Below, in pieces: positions 11,535 through 23,069 of a stretch of DNA of 64,000 bases; the stretch's first letter is position 1, and each line of letters opens with the position of its first letter. The translations under genes were made by a program, and so were the position numbers. The stretch spans positions 62,001-126,000 of the forward strand of contig JAIXMR010000015.1 in NCBI GenBank assembly GCA_025677835.1, written 5' to 3'. The DNA comes from Sporodiniella umbellata (lineage: Eukaryota > Mucoromycota > Mucoromycetes > Mucorales > Rhizopodaceae). The notes under the pieces are model-generated. The model saw only the letters and a program-made list of their open reading frames with translations. It did not search any database and was not told where the DNA came from.

Positions 11535-12639
11535 TTAGGAAGTCATGCCTTCATGTGAGATGATTTCTTTTGTTTCTTTTGCATATCGAGCCTTATCTTG
11601 GTTGGCCAGATCAATCCATGGACAGAGCTCGGACGGGCTTAATGATCTCCATTTTGATCCGATCTGCCTACTGATATCTACCAAGGTAGCCTCTGGAAAG
11701 CTTTCTTTAATTATGGGCCTCATTCTCTTTGCGAAATGTAAATATGCAGACATGGGATGCTTGGGTAAAGATGTATTTGACTTTTTTTTTCTTCCCCTCG
11801 GATCAGGTATACCACCACAATCGTCCGTATTTGATTTCTTTTTATAAAAGGTTTTTTTTTCTATTGAAGATGAAGACGATGAGGATGAGGATGAAGATGC
11901 TGTCTGCGCTTTTTTTAATTTGCCCGCTTTCTTGAGCTCAGCATTGGATCTTCTAAAATAAATGACGTTGGGCAAGGTATGCTTCAGTAATGCCTCCTGC
12001 TTAAAATATTCATCTTTTTCTATCTTGTATATGTTTTTATATTTCGTATATAAAAGATAGAGTCCCCAAACTTTTTTTCCGTTTTTAGGGCCTTATCTTA
12101 CCTTGGAGAGCTGCTTCCATCTCTGGCTGATATTTTTGCTGATCTCTCCTGACGTTAGCCCTTTGTTGATACCCTTTAGTCTACTTCTCATGTCCCGATT
12201 GAACAGTAGATAGGCGTTCGGAGGACGCTTGACTTTCTCTGGCTTGGTGACTGGTATTTTGTCCTGATATAAGCTTAGCGTGAGAGGCTTTTGTGCCGCA
12301 GGGTCTTCCTCGTTGGGAATAATCATTGAGGAAGGCGAAAGATGTGTGATGTTTAATTTAGTGTTTTTTGTTCCGTTTTCAATGTCTAGCGTAAACTGTA
12401 TACACTGCGATTGGTTATGAAACTCCTCTTTTTGTTCCTAGCATAATATGAGTACAACAATTCTCAAAAGGGTACCCTTTTACGTTGGATAGCATCTCCC
12501 ATTCCTCCAGCAACTCGTTGGATGTGATGTACAGTCCCTTCATTTTCAATTCGTGTTTTCTCTTTTTGCAAAACAGTATAAAAGAATCCGGGGCTTTATA
12601 CGAAACATTGTCTTGGTGAGAATAGACTTTTGATTGCAT
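11535..12639 (-). CDS. Triple HMG-box protein
   Basis: Probable DNA-binding or architectural chromatin protein of 317 aa, from exons 12484-12639, 12102-12437 and 11535-11996; the introns are 46 and 105 bp and all frames close. Three HMG-box-like segments are visible. Box 1 (~residues 14-65) starts APDSFILFCKKRKHELK and is the most diverged. Box 2 (~121-190) is canonical at its start, KRPPNAYLLFNRDMR, with SQRWKQLSK, but has about ten extra residues before YFRRSNAELKK. Box 3 (~240-310) has PKHPMSAYLHFAKRM, GSKWRSLSPSE and YAKETKE. A poly-Ser stretch and basic runs separate boxes 2 and 3. The box-1 exon joins through a small intron that hides it from ORF scans. A relation to MATA_HMG or Ixr1/Abf2-like proteins is possible but unproven. 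Confidence 0.75.
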
Positions 12640-13771
12640 GGAAATACTAAAGAAAAGAAAAAAAGAAATAAAAAAACAAGAGAAAAAGAAATAGAAATAA
12701 AAAAAAAAGGCTGATGGGGTGCCAAAAACAATGTTATTTCAAGGTTACCTTAAACGCTCATTTTTTTTTCACAGACCAAAAAGAAAACCATCGGGGTAGC
12801 ACAGATGATTGTTTCCCGCCGTTTACCTATTTTTGTTATTGCTCTCCTGCACTCATTTCTCCTTTGCATTCGCGCTTTCTTTCCTATCCCCTTTCTCTCT
12901 TACTTTTTTCTGTTTGCTTGTCGTTTTTGCCTCTGACTGTATGTTCTTTTTGGAGATATTTGATCTTTCTCTCTAAAAGGAATGGGACACAGCCACTCGA
13001 TCTGTAATATTGCGCATATCTACCGGTATCTGATCTCTCAGAGTGGATCCTTGAGCTAAGGGTCTCGAGCGGTGTTACGATGCCAGCCTCCGAAAGAAAA
13101 ATGTCACCCCCCTTTTAAGGCAAGACACACTAAATAGAAAGGAGAAAGAGTCCTTTACCTTAAAGAAAATTAAGTTTGCGTGGAAAGAAAACTCTCCCAA
13201 AAGCAAATAAAAAAACTAGCGACCTTTTTTCTGCTCTTCTTCTTGATAGAAACGGTTTGATTTCTGTCACTGATAGCACAGAGAAAAGATATACTTTAGA
13301 AATATATCCCATTCTGCCTATCGAACCGCTTTATTGCTGAATTGTGGTAACCTTATTTGTAAAGGGAAACTACAGGTGTTACCCTAGCAACTGCTTTTGT
13401 TTGTACAATTCAAGTTGACAACCAACCCACAAAATCTTACCTTTTCAACAGCAGGTGACTGTGATATGGCTGACAAAAGAGCCGATACGACATAGTCGTC
13501 CGCATAATTCATTGGACCGGACAATCCCTTTGATAAAGCCATTAATGTGGGGTACCAAAGATTCTTAATCAATACTCCAAAAGATGTTTCTTTAAAAGTG
13601 TTTTTTGCTTCAGAAAATGTATCGATAGACTTTGGATATAATGCAGTCCTAGTCCCTTTTGAGCTAAACAGAATCCGAGTAGATATAGAAGAGCACACAC
13701 TGGGTTTGTGTCCCCTAACAACTTGTCAAGAAAGGGGGTACTCATAAAAGTCTCTAATTTTATTTTTGAAC
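12640..13771. other. 1.1-kb intergenic region
   Basis: CT-rich stretches at 12840-12990 (+) could be the promoter side of the HMG gene. The open frame 12714-13007 (+) is low-complexity and not called. A minus-strand open stretch near 13452-13720 resembles part of a large ArfGEF and is listed separately. Confidence 0.4.
13405..13720 (-). pseudogene. Possible ArfGEF (Sec7-family HDS1-like) fragment
   Basis: An open minus-strand stretch reads ...LIKNLWYPTLMALSKGL, then a DD-containing helix pair ending AVEK at a GTAAGA donor-like site. The W-P-x-x-x-A-L-S pattern followed by two acidic residues recalls the HDS1 helices after the Sec7 domain in GBF1/BIG proteins. No Sec7 domain or flanking exons are found on either side, and the upstream sequence is the MIX23 3' end. 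It is either a gene fragment or chance similarity. Confidence 0.2.
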
Positions 13772-14337
13772 TCAAAGGGCTCTACATTTGTTTTTGAAAA
13801 CCTGTGCAGTACGTTCCCTAATAATTTCCTCGACATACTTTTCATTAGAAATGGACTGACGCTAAAAAAAAAAAGGGGGGGGGTTAATGAGTCTTTAAGG
13901 CAAGTGAATAAAATAAACATTACAATAGATTCTTGAGTATAAATGTGATTCTTAACACTAAAATCGTCAGGGTCTTCCTGTAGCACTTTGTTTGCTTTAT
14001 CTAATTCTTGATCCATAAACTAAAGACGCGCATAAACACCTTGTTTTTTTTTTGTGAATGCAATCTATTACCTTAAGGCAGTAATCAATGGTTTCATCAC
14101 GCTTTTTGTAGGCTTCTGACATTTGTTTGAAAAAGTCGCTACAAGCTCCCTCAGTTTGTGTTGAAGTCGAATTTAGTCTATTAATAACATTGTCGTCTAC
14201 TCTTCTCAATTCTTTCATATAATCTAGGTGGAAGGGAAATAAGACAATGAACAAAGAAAAAAAAAACAAAAAAACCCACCTTTGAAATAAGAAAAATTGA
14301 GACAAACAGAAGGGTCAAGTTTATTTTGGCTAGCCAT
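13772..14337 (-). CDS. MIX23 / caffeine-induced death protein 2 (Cid2) homologue
   Basis: Small mitochondrial protein of 131 aa. Four exons (14280-14337, 14072-14223, 13924-14019, 13772-13861) close exactly. The helical core reads MKELRRVDDNVINRLNS, then CSDFFKQMSEAYKKRDETIDYCLK, which parallels human MIX23 (CCDC58) with its R-x-[IV]-D-D-x-I-[VI]-x-x-L-N motif and the Cys of the Q-x-C-x-x-[FL] segment. The C-terminus ...RTAQVFKNKCR corresponds to the conserved end with a final Cys. Work on this family places MIX23 in the intermembrane space, linked to protein import. Stop TGA at 13772-13774; the frames read beyond it are spurious. Confidence 0.85.
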
Positions 14338-14599
14338 ACTTTCAGTAACTTGAAAAGAAGAAGCTTCTCATTTTTATTTTTATTTTATTTTTAAAAGTCA
14401 AGGGTCGACCTTTTAAATTGTACTCTGCATTTAAAACATGCCACCAGGAAAGCACATAGTAGCCATGAGCAAAGTACACTCTCTTTTAAAGGTGTATACA
14501 GTATCTTTGCAGCCTACTTTGACATTTACAAACAAAACACTTTTTTCTTTCTTTTTATTCGTTAAATTCGCCCTTTATCAACATCAGGTCAAAAGCCAT

Positions 14600-17216
14600 T
14601 CAAACGGACAGCGCATTTTGTCTTTGTAGCTCTGTTTGCAGCTGGTTCACAAGCCTAAAAGATTAGGTTTCTTTATCGGAAATTTTTTTTTTACCTTAAC
14701 ATCTGGTCTTTGTCGTCTCCATAAGCTAAATAGCCATTCTTTGTATTCTCCAAGAGTATGTTTGTGTTGATGTGAATCTTTTCCCAATACATAGCCTTTT
14801 CTTGATAGTTTTTTATTGTTTGAAGAAGCTTCCTTATTTTGATCTTTTTTGATATATTTTTTTTTAAAAAAAAATAAAGGATTACCACATCAAATCATTA
14901 GAGTAAAATACTAAAATAAAGAGAAAAAAAATAGAAAGCAGAAAAATAGAATAATTAAATAAAAAGAAGTTTACTCAACCAATGAAAAAAAAAAAAAAAA
15001 AAAAAAGATTGCTTGATATTTCAAACGTGTCCATACTCATAAAAAAAAAGAGATATTTACACCCACACGCAGTTTCAAATACCAATATATGCGAGTAGGC
15101 ACAGAAATACAATAAAAGTAACAAAAAAAGAAAAGAAAGAAAAAACAACAAAAAGAGCTTAGCCACTCACCTCGTATCCTTCCACTTCTTTTTCGTATTC
15201 AAGCGTCTTTTCTTTCTTTTGATTTTCCATTGTTTCGTGTTCTTTTTGTTTCGAAGCTGCCATGGTCTTGACCCGATAGAGACAATTATCCAGCTCTTGG
15301 TTTTTGTTGTCTATTTCCAATTGATATTGAGTATGGATAAGCCGCATTTCTTTTTTATGTTGTTCGGCTAGATTGGCTAGACTGTCTTCGTTGATACTGG
15401 GCGGAGGTGTCATGGGCTTTTGTTGCTCCAGAAGTACAATAGCTCTCTGAAGCTCTTGTACCTCAGAAACTTTTTCCTTGCGCAGTTTGTTCAGTTGGTG
15501 ATCGTATATTTCTTTAGATTCTGAAAGTCTGGCTTTCAGCTCAAAAAGTTCTTTTTGTTTGATCTCGTAGCGCTTGATACACGCTTCATGGCCGTTGTAC
15601 GTTTGTTTTTGATTGATTTCGTCTCTATCGCTGGAAGAGCTGGGCGTCGATTTGGCAGTATGCTCCAAGCGAACGGTGGCGGCCTCAAGAGAGCTCTGGA
15701 GCGTTTCTATACGCTCCAAGAGAATCTCGATCTGAGCGGATCTTTCTTCGATGGCTGTTTCTTTTTCGTCACACATGCTTTTGTGCTCTTCTAGTTCTTG
15801 CTCATGTTGCTCTTTAAGCGTTTCTAAAAGTTTTTTAAACATCAGGTCCTTCTGTCGTATCTCGTCCCGTAATGTGTCGACCTCTTGTTGCGTCAATTTG
15901 GTCTTTTCGAGCCACGCCATGGCTGTATCGTCTGTTCCGCTTTGTAGCTGTCTGATCTCACTTCGGTGTCTTTGTTCAGTGGCCTCTAACTGTTGTTTTG
16001 CAGTCTCTTTGTATCTCTCCAGCGCACTTATTGTCTGAGCCAGATTGTTCTCTATTTTTCTGATATAGTTCGTGGTCTCTGACTTTTCAAATAAAGCTAT
16101 CTTTTCTTTAGATGCTGCTAGCTCGAGCTCAAGTGCCTGTATCTTGCTTTCGTAGTTTCGGTCGCTCTCCTGCTTTAAATCTTCTCTGGCTTTGGTCTCC
16201 GTCTGATGCTCGGCCTAAGAGATTAGGATGGGTTGTTTCAATAGAAAAGTACCTTGATTTTTTCCATTTGCTGCGCGACCTCTTGGTTTTTCAAAACCAA
16301 CCCATTCATCATGTTCTCACACTCAGATCGAAGTGTCGATAGTTCGGACGCAAGTTTCTTGTCATTCTCTTGTTCTAAAGCCCCCAGCTCTTGCTGGTGT
16401 TTAGAATTCAAATGCTCCTCTCGCCCCTTTAAAGCTTGCTCTGTTTCTTGGACAGATTCAATCTTTAGCTGCCTGATTGACTGTAGGCATAGTGTGAATG
16501 AAGTTGAGTTTTTTTATTTTTTTTTTGTGAAACTGCTTACTTGGTCATGGTCTAGTCTTAATTGAACCATTTCTTTTTCGACGTCTTGGTTCTTCACCTA
16601 AAAAGAAAGCCTTAATATATGTGTATATACAGGGAGGTTTTTACCTGTATAGACTCCAAGGTTAGATTCACTTCTTTCAACTGCGTGTCAAGCACGTCTA
16701 TCTTTGATTCATTCTATAGGGCCAATAAATAACAGAGTTCTTTTTTTTTTTGTTAAACGTTACATCCAACTTCAATTTTTCAAGCTCCTCGATTCTCTGA
16801 TGGAGTCGTTTGTCTTTTTCGAGCGATTCTGTATTGAATTCGGCCAATCCGACAGGGGTCGACATTCTTTTGCTGGCAACCGTTTGTTGAACAGAAGAAC
16901 GACGAGATAATGTAGAAGGCACCATTGATTTTCTTCTTGCTGTAGGCGGCGTCGGAGCCAGAGAGCCGTTTTTGCTAGCCGGTGGTGGTGGTGGCGTCTT
17001 TCGTGTGGGTACAATACTGGTTCGTTGGGTGGGTGTTTTGGTAGCTCTGGCCGATGGTGTCTTCTCATTGAGGCTAGATCTTTTTAAATGTGTAGTGGTT
17101 ATCGAGTCACGTCTGGTTTGCTTTGCTGGTTCAATCACGGGTTGGATGCCTAGGCCAGAAAGTAGAGATTTTCTTTTACTATTGCGGTTGATTGAATTGG
17201 AAACCGGCTCAGTCAT
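14600..17216 (-). CDS. Unrecognised long coiled-coil protein with basic Ser/Pro-rich N-terminus
   Basis: I do not recognise the family. The start ATG at 17216 (MTEPVSNSINRNSKRK) opens a ~140-residue basic, Ser/Thr/Pro-rich region with RRDS, RRKS and RRSS sites (possible PKA or Aurora-type sites), RT/KTP motifs and a PPPPP run. Several exons of uninterrupted coiled coil follow, split by short introns near 16740, 16600, 16540 and 16230. The exon ending at GGATACGAG (15170) has a GTGAGT donor. The final exons, KIRKLLQTIKNY...DDKDQML and LVNQLQTELQRQ...SV*, lie beyond a ~300-bp intron with A/T tracts, and TGA is at 14600-14602. Total length is roughly 650-700 aa. A microtubule- or actin-associated scaffold is plausible from the architecture but is inference. 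Confidence 0.7.
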
Positions 17217-20200
17217 CTCTTTTAAAAGCAAAGGCTACTAAAAAAGAAAAAGAAGAAGAAGCAAAGAAAAAATAAAAGAATCAAGAATTGGTTTTTAGTA
17301 CCACATTTAAAGTTTTGTTATGTGGCATGCTATCTAATTTCGGCATGTCAACACGAAGTCAAAGGTTTCCTCAGCTCTCTTATAAAATAAAACCGATTTA
17401 AAATATATTCTAGCTATTACACTCGTGCCTAATTTAAAGCAAAGCCATGTATACTTTAAATTAGCTCAAAAAAGAAAAAGAAAAAAGACAGAGACTTCGT
17501 AAACGCAGTATTTACCATCTTTTCAAACAAGCGCTATCGAAATTTGCTCTGCTCATATTTGACGTTGAGGCTGTTCCATAAAAAGCTTGTACCACATGCC
17601 TTATTTGCCTTCCAGAGTCAATAAGCAACAGGTCAAGGAGACTCTGATGCCAATAAGCCGTGTCAGCAGTTAAAGTCGCCTATTATTACTTTATATGTTT
17701 AGGCTTTCTTTTAACAACTGAGTTTCAGATAACCTTCTTAATAGCAGTGTGCAGTTTCAGTGTCTGCTTTATTTTACAAATCTTCTCTATTTCTTTTATC
17801 TAATATGATTTTAAGAACTGTTCGGAAGGTGTCGGGATAACTCAAAGAAGAACAAAATGCTTATAAAAAAGCAAATATCTAGAGTAGACTATAGACTGTA
17901 AAAACATATGAAACAAAATAAGCGCACAGAATTTGTATACAGTGAGAACAGTAAATTTTGTCACTTTGAGAAAATTAAATGTCCCTAAAAAAAAAAAGTT
18001 ACTTTCCAAGAAATTAATGGCACTAAGCCGAAACTGATTGTCTCTTTATGTCTAAAAACTTTGTCTTTTTGAAATAAAAGAAATATTACAATAAGTTAAA
18101 TAAGATTGACCTAAAAATGATATGTATTTTTTGATTTTGCTAAAATTTACTTGTAATTAAATGCAAAATGCTCACATCCTAAAGCAAATACTGAAAAAGG
18201 AAAGATGTGCTGAGGATTCATTAGTATATATTTTGATATTCATAGACACCTATCTATCACACTCTTATAAAAAAAAATTAGCATGTTCTTACTCACTTTA
18301 GGCTAATCATTTTGAGCAAAAGAAACGATGACGGCGACGTATAAACTTTTTGGTCATTTTCCTCCTCTTCTTTTGAACGTAGCATGTCCACTCAAAATTG
18401 TAAATAAACAAATCAATGTCTTCGAATGTATAAAAAGCTTGACTAACTAAGAAGCTCATTCTGCCTTTGAAGTGAAAGCCTAGTGAAGATCGAATGGGTA
18501 AATTGTTACTGAGTGATCTAAAAATTATAAATCTAGTTGTTCACTCTTTAGTTGGTAGTGTATCTTATTACTTGTATAAATATATGTTATGTATTTAATA
18601 CAAATTGTCTATAGATGCAAGTGTTCCTGTCGATAGCTATATTTCAGCCCAAACTGAATGGACTGATACCCAAGATGTATATACATTGTATGCTTCACGA
18701 GAAAAGAACGATGGCATATTTACTCCAGTACTTGTTGCTGTTCACGAGGAAGTTACCCATGTTACAATACTAGACACTATTGAGTATTGTACAATGGTTT
18801 ATGGAGAATTTAGGCTTTTGCCTACAGTTTTAGCTATCTCTATCAATGGCAACGAATTCAATGTTGTTGACCATTTATTTTTAATGCAATGCAAGTCCAA
18901 CTTTTAGGCGCGGAAGTGTTTTTTTTTTCCTGATTTAGTCAACAGAAGTGTAACTAATACGCGTAGACCTTCACTTACGTCGTTGTGTCAGTTAATATGT
19001 AATCCAAACAAAACACTTGTCTTCCATCACAATTTAGAAACTGAAACTATAACCTTGGCATGTGAAGTTGTAACAAATAGAGAAAGTTGAAATAAAAACT
19101 TTTATTTCGATGATAAAGACATTAATAAAGCATTATTCTTATTGTTTCTTTTGTCGTTAAATACGATAGTAAGATGATTTTAATATACAATAGATTACAA
19201 GAGTTTAAGAAACAGGATGGTAAATTAATTAGCCTTATGTTGTAACTAAAGGCATGTTGTGAGATATACACTCAGAGTATGTCTAGCGCGCTTGGAGGTT
19301 TATAATGAAAAGAATAACAGGTAATAAAAGTTATATGATAGCTCAATACTTTCACGATTGATTACTAAGCTTGACATAGAGCAAGATAAACAGATCCTTG
19401 GTCCTGGTATCAGAGGCTCTCTTTTTTTTTTTGTTTGGAGATACTGCAAAAACTATGGCTGCAGTAAGACAGGAGAGCGTTGCATTTCATTACTGCCATC
19501 TTTTTTTTTTAAGCAGATTCCAGACATAGTAGTTGCTATTCTAGACATCGCTCAATGCAGAGCCAACCGGAGTATAAAAGACGTATATTTGCGGGAGATA
19601 TCCTAAGCTGCCAGCTTGAAAGATTGACGATCTTGGAGATTTACCAACCTCCTGTTTGTTTTTCTTTAAAGCCAAAGCAAAGAAAAAAGAATTTTTGTAT
19701 TCTAGATCTATTTTCGTTCAGTGAGCTGTCCAAATGACTTTAAAAACAGAAACGCGTAGTACGGTATATTTTTACCAAAGACTAAAACAAACACGTTTTT
19801 TCTTTCTATTATGAATTATCAAAATGAATTCAAATACAGACGGCAACCAAATATTGCTACTAGCTTTACTTTTCTCCTGATTCTTTAAAGTGCCCATTTC
19901 TTGTATTTTTTTATATCTCTGGGTATTTTAAGGTGTTTTTAAACAAAGGTTTTGCGCTGAGAGTTACCGTTGAAACTGTGTTTATTTACCAAAAATAAGC
20001 TCATTTTTGACTTGTTGTAATATAGGGATATAAAAAAAAAGCCAAGACTTTGGTTACATGCGTGAAAAGATACACTACAGTGTCATCAAAAGTAGTCTGA
20101 AAGGTTCATGCAGACAGTCACCTTAAAATCTCCGCGATTGGTTAGAGCATTTGTATGAAAACAGCTCATTTGAGAGAAAGACCTTTCTACACTACAATAC

Positions 20201-20441
20201 TCTATCAGATTACTAAAAAAACACTACTTTAAACAGATGATCACATAGTGAGCACATAGTGAGCGATTGTCATACCCCTTAGTGCTTTAAAAGAGACAGG
20301 CGTAAAATTTTTTAATTGTAAAATGACACTGTCTGGATTTCAAGTGAAAATGTATTAAATAGGGTGTAAGACCCGCTGAAAAGGAAAATAATAAAACTTT
20401 TTTTTTTTATCTTTTATTTGTTTTTCTTTGAAATATAAAAT
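17217..20441. other. 3.2-kb gene-poor region
   Basis: AT-rich DNA with no intact gene that I can support. It contains one degenerate ORF at 18605-18907. A D-arm-like stretch near 20134-20152 lacks a T-arm and is not a tRNA. The distal part must include the promoter of the Sec14-like gene. Confidence 0.5.
18605..18907 (+). pseudogene. Relic of a repetitive Mucorales ORF family (nuclease/transposase-like)
   Basis: A 100-codon open frame begins only at TTG. Its middle part, TPVLVAVHEEVTHVTILDTI followed by EYCTMVYGEFRLLPTVLAIS, has the pattern p-V-L-V-x-[VI]-[QH]-x-x-V...YC...LPxVLxIS. I associate this with a repeated, PD-(D/E)XK-nuclease-like family in Mucorales. The rest of such a protein is missing on both sides, so this looks like a decayed fragment. 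The assignment is from memory of the pattern, not a search. Confidence 0.35.
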
Positions 20442-21515
20442 ATGAACTTTTTTAGATCGGGGAAATCGTCTTCTGCTGTCAGTTTGAATTCCAAAGCAGA
20501 TTCCGTTGTTAATCTTGGGCCCATAACCCAAGAGCCCATTCTTACTCCGCCTGATACTTTTATCCCTGTCTTAAACCCTCCCCTCGACGAAGAGCAACAA
20601 AAGAAGGCTCAATTATTAATGGAATTTGCAGAGTCCATTATTCTTCCTTCAGAAAACGAGTATCATCCAAATGAGCGTGCTTTTTTATCCGAGGGTACAA
20701 TGCATCGCTATCTTCGTGCTAGAAAATGGGATTTGGAGGTATGTAACGTCATAGATAATAGCGTACTTAGTTGCATCCTTAGGCTGCCAAAGTTATGCTA
20801 GAGAATTCAATCAAGTGGAGAAGAGAGTTTAAACCAGATCAGCTCGACCCTGATTCTGTTCGAGCAGAGGTATAAAGGCATGCTGTTGTAGGGGAGAGAC
20901 TCAATTGTTTTGTGCTAGGCTGAAACAGGCAAAATGTATTATAACGGATACGACAAGACAGGAAAGCCCTTATGGATTATGAAGCCCAGAAACGAGAACT
21001 CGAAAGATTCGGACAGTCAAATCAAGCACGTTGTGTTCAATTTAGAAAGAGGCATCCGACTTATGCCACCGAACGTTGAGAAGGTATCGATTGTTGTGGA
21101 CTTCAAGGGTTCTTCAGTCGCTAGTACACCAAGCGCAAGCACATGCAAGAAATTTATAGACATTTTTGGTAATCAATATCCAGAGAGATTGGGCGTGGCC
21201 TTTTTTGTAAATTGTAAGCACAACACAAGCATATCTATGCACATACTAACGTTTACATCCCAAGCACCATGGTTCTTTTTGGCTACATTCAAGTTGGTTG
21301 CTCCCTTTATGGATCCAGTGACAAGAAACAAGATCAAATTTATTGATGATAGTAGCGCCAAATCTGACAACCCTGATATTATCCACATGGAAGACTGTAT
21401 TGACAGTAATCAAATAGAATCCAGTTTGGGTGGAAAATACAACTTTGATTTCAACATCTCTACTTATTGGAATGCACTCTTAGAAAAAACAAATAAACCC
21501 GTGTTTCAGTATTAA
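20442..21515 (+). CDS. CRAL-TRIO (Sec14-like) lipid-binding protein
   Basis: Phosphatidylinositol/lipid transfer protein of 309 aa from exons 20442-20738, 20783-20869, 20919-21213 and 21265-21515, which close exactly. Residues ~60-115 form the CRAL-TRIO N-terminal helices (TMHRYLRARKWDLE|AAKVML...KWRREFKPD). The lipid-binding domain follows: YYNGYDKTGKPLWIMKPRN, VVDFKG, IFGNQYPERLG, FVNSPWFFLATFKLVAPF and KIKFIDD, with the typical L-G-G-x-Y equivalent SSLGGKYNFDF near the C-terminus. Size and layout match Sec14-like proteins of the Csr1/Pdr16/Pdr17 (Sfh) type. The last intron (21214-21264, 51 bp) is stop-free and in frame, so read-through would give a 17-residue insert between VN and PWFF. 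An ACTAAC branch point is visible in it. Confidence 0.92.
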
Positions 21516-21577
21516 CGTTTAATTTATTTTATTTTAAGAAAAGAAAATTTTAGGTTTGCTTTGGCTAAATGCCTTGT

Positions 21578-22710
21578 TTACTGCTTAAGAGGGCGGGTCA
21601 CTTTCATTGCTTTGTAATCACCATTGAAACGCAGCCCAATCTTCATGATTTCTGTAAAGACGTTCCAGTCCATCACCTTGGTCATAACGATCTTCATGAT
21701 TACTGTGATCGGTCCTTGATCAACAACTACAATCTTGCCTGCGTTACGGCAGATTGTATCAGCAATGACCGACGGAGGGGATGAAATTTTTTGTGCTGCC
21801 AAAAGGGCAGACATTTTCCCGGCGTTACTATAAAATCCAGAGTTGATAGGGGAGGGATGCTAAAAAAGAAAACATGTTACTCTTTTAAATGAACCAAACA
21901 AGTAACTTACGACAACAAGCACATCAACCTTGGCTTCAGCTAACTCAGCGGCAAGAGAAGCAGCAAAGGTAGTTAAAAATATCTTGCTGGAAGCTATAAA
22001 ACATTGAGATTCCTGCTCAAACAACAGGACCACTACAACTTACAGTATAAGGCCGACATTGGGTTAGGAATAAAACCAGCACTAGAGGAAGTAAAGGTGA
22101 CAAGGCCTTTCAAATTCTTATTGAGCATTTCGTTGACAAAGTGATGGGTCAATACCAATCCTGAGGTTACGTTTGTATGGAAGTTTGCCATTTCTCTGTT
22201 CAAAGCAATATCTGCGTATCCTCCCGTGGTAATAAAGCCCGCATTGTTACACAATATTTGGACATCAATATCGCCTGTTACTTTCTTAACATCTTCCAAG
22301 TATGTTTGTCCAGTAGCTTCAGAAAGGTCACAGCCAACAAATCTAAACTCGACATTGGGGTATTCTGCAACAATAGTCTCTTTGAATTTTTCAAGAACAG
22401 CATCTTTCAGGGCAACCACAACCACATTTAAACCTTGGCTTGCAAATTTTCTGACAATAGCAGCACCTATGCCAGAAGAACCGCCTGTAACTAAAGCCCT
22501 ATTGATATTGAAGGTAAATTCACCAGAACACGTTACTCGCACGTATGTAAAAGTGAAAAAAAAAAAAGACATACCATTTAGCATTATACTTCTTCTTCAG
22601 GTCTTGCTCAGAGCAACCGTAAGCTCCATAGGCAACCAATAAAAGGTAGGGGCCTACTGTCAGCACACCAATCCAAAAGAACACTATACGAAACTTTTTA
22701 CTACGTGTTT
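21578..22710 (-). CDS. Membrane-anchored short-chain dehydrogenase/reductase (17beta-HSD12/3-ketoacyl-CoA or 3-ketosphinganine reductase type)
   Basis: NAD(P)H-dependent reductase. An N-terminal hydrophobic segment (RIVFFWIGVLTVGPYLLLVA) is followed, across an intron (exon ends KYNAK, TG+G gives Trp), by the Rossmann motif TGGSSGIG, the NNAG motif and the catalytic S-Y-K: SSSAGFIPNPMSALYSSSK, where the YSSSK is rebuilt across a 47-bp-class intron. Later exons read FAASLAAELAEAKVDVLVV and HPSPINSGFY. A single N-terminal anchor plus this SDR core fits ER fatty-acid-elongation ketoreductase (Ifa38/HSD17B12) or 3-ketodihydrosphingosine reductase. I cannot decide between them. The true start is unresolved: the frame reaches a TTG at 22735 with a stop just upstream, so a short 5' exon probably lies beyond 22740. 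Confidence 0.8.
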
Positions 22711-23069
22711 CTAAGGTACTGTTTTCGAATGACAAGACTTACAAGAAATTAAAAATGACATTCCTATTTCAGATGAGAAACGGAAGAAAAAGATAATTGA
22801 AAAAAAAAAAACAGTCTTTTGCTGTAGTTCCACTGACAATTCGAAAAAAAAAAAAAAAAATGGCAGCTGAAAGTTTAATTCACAAAAAGCGATTGTATGA
22901 ACGCTTCTAGTTATCCGTAAAAAAAAAGTCAAGAAAGCTCATACTGGTAACATGACAGCGTTTTGTATAGAAAATACACAAATATGCCCTTTAATTTTTA
23001 TTTTAAAAAGTCTTCACTCTTCTCTTTTTATTACAAGACACTTGAATTGGTGGTAGAGCCATTGTATTT

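Noticed and set aside
12714..13007. 97-codon plus-strand open frame
   Set aside because: Phe/Leu/Ser-rich translation of a CT-rich tract; likely promoter sequence.
20130..20160. tRNA-like D-arm (gattggttagagca)
   Set aside because: No T-arm (GGTTCGAATCC-like) or acceptor stem within the required distance.
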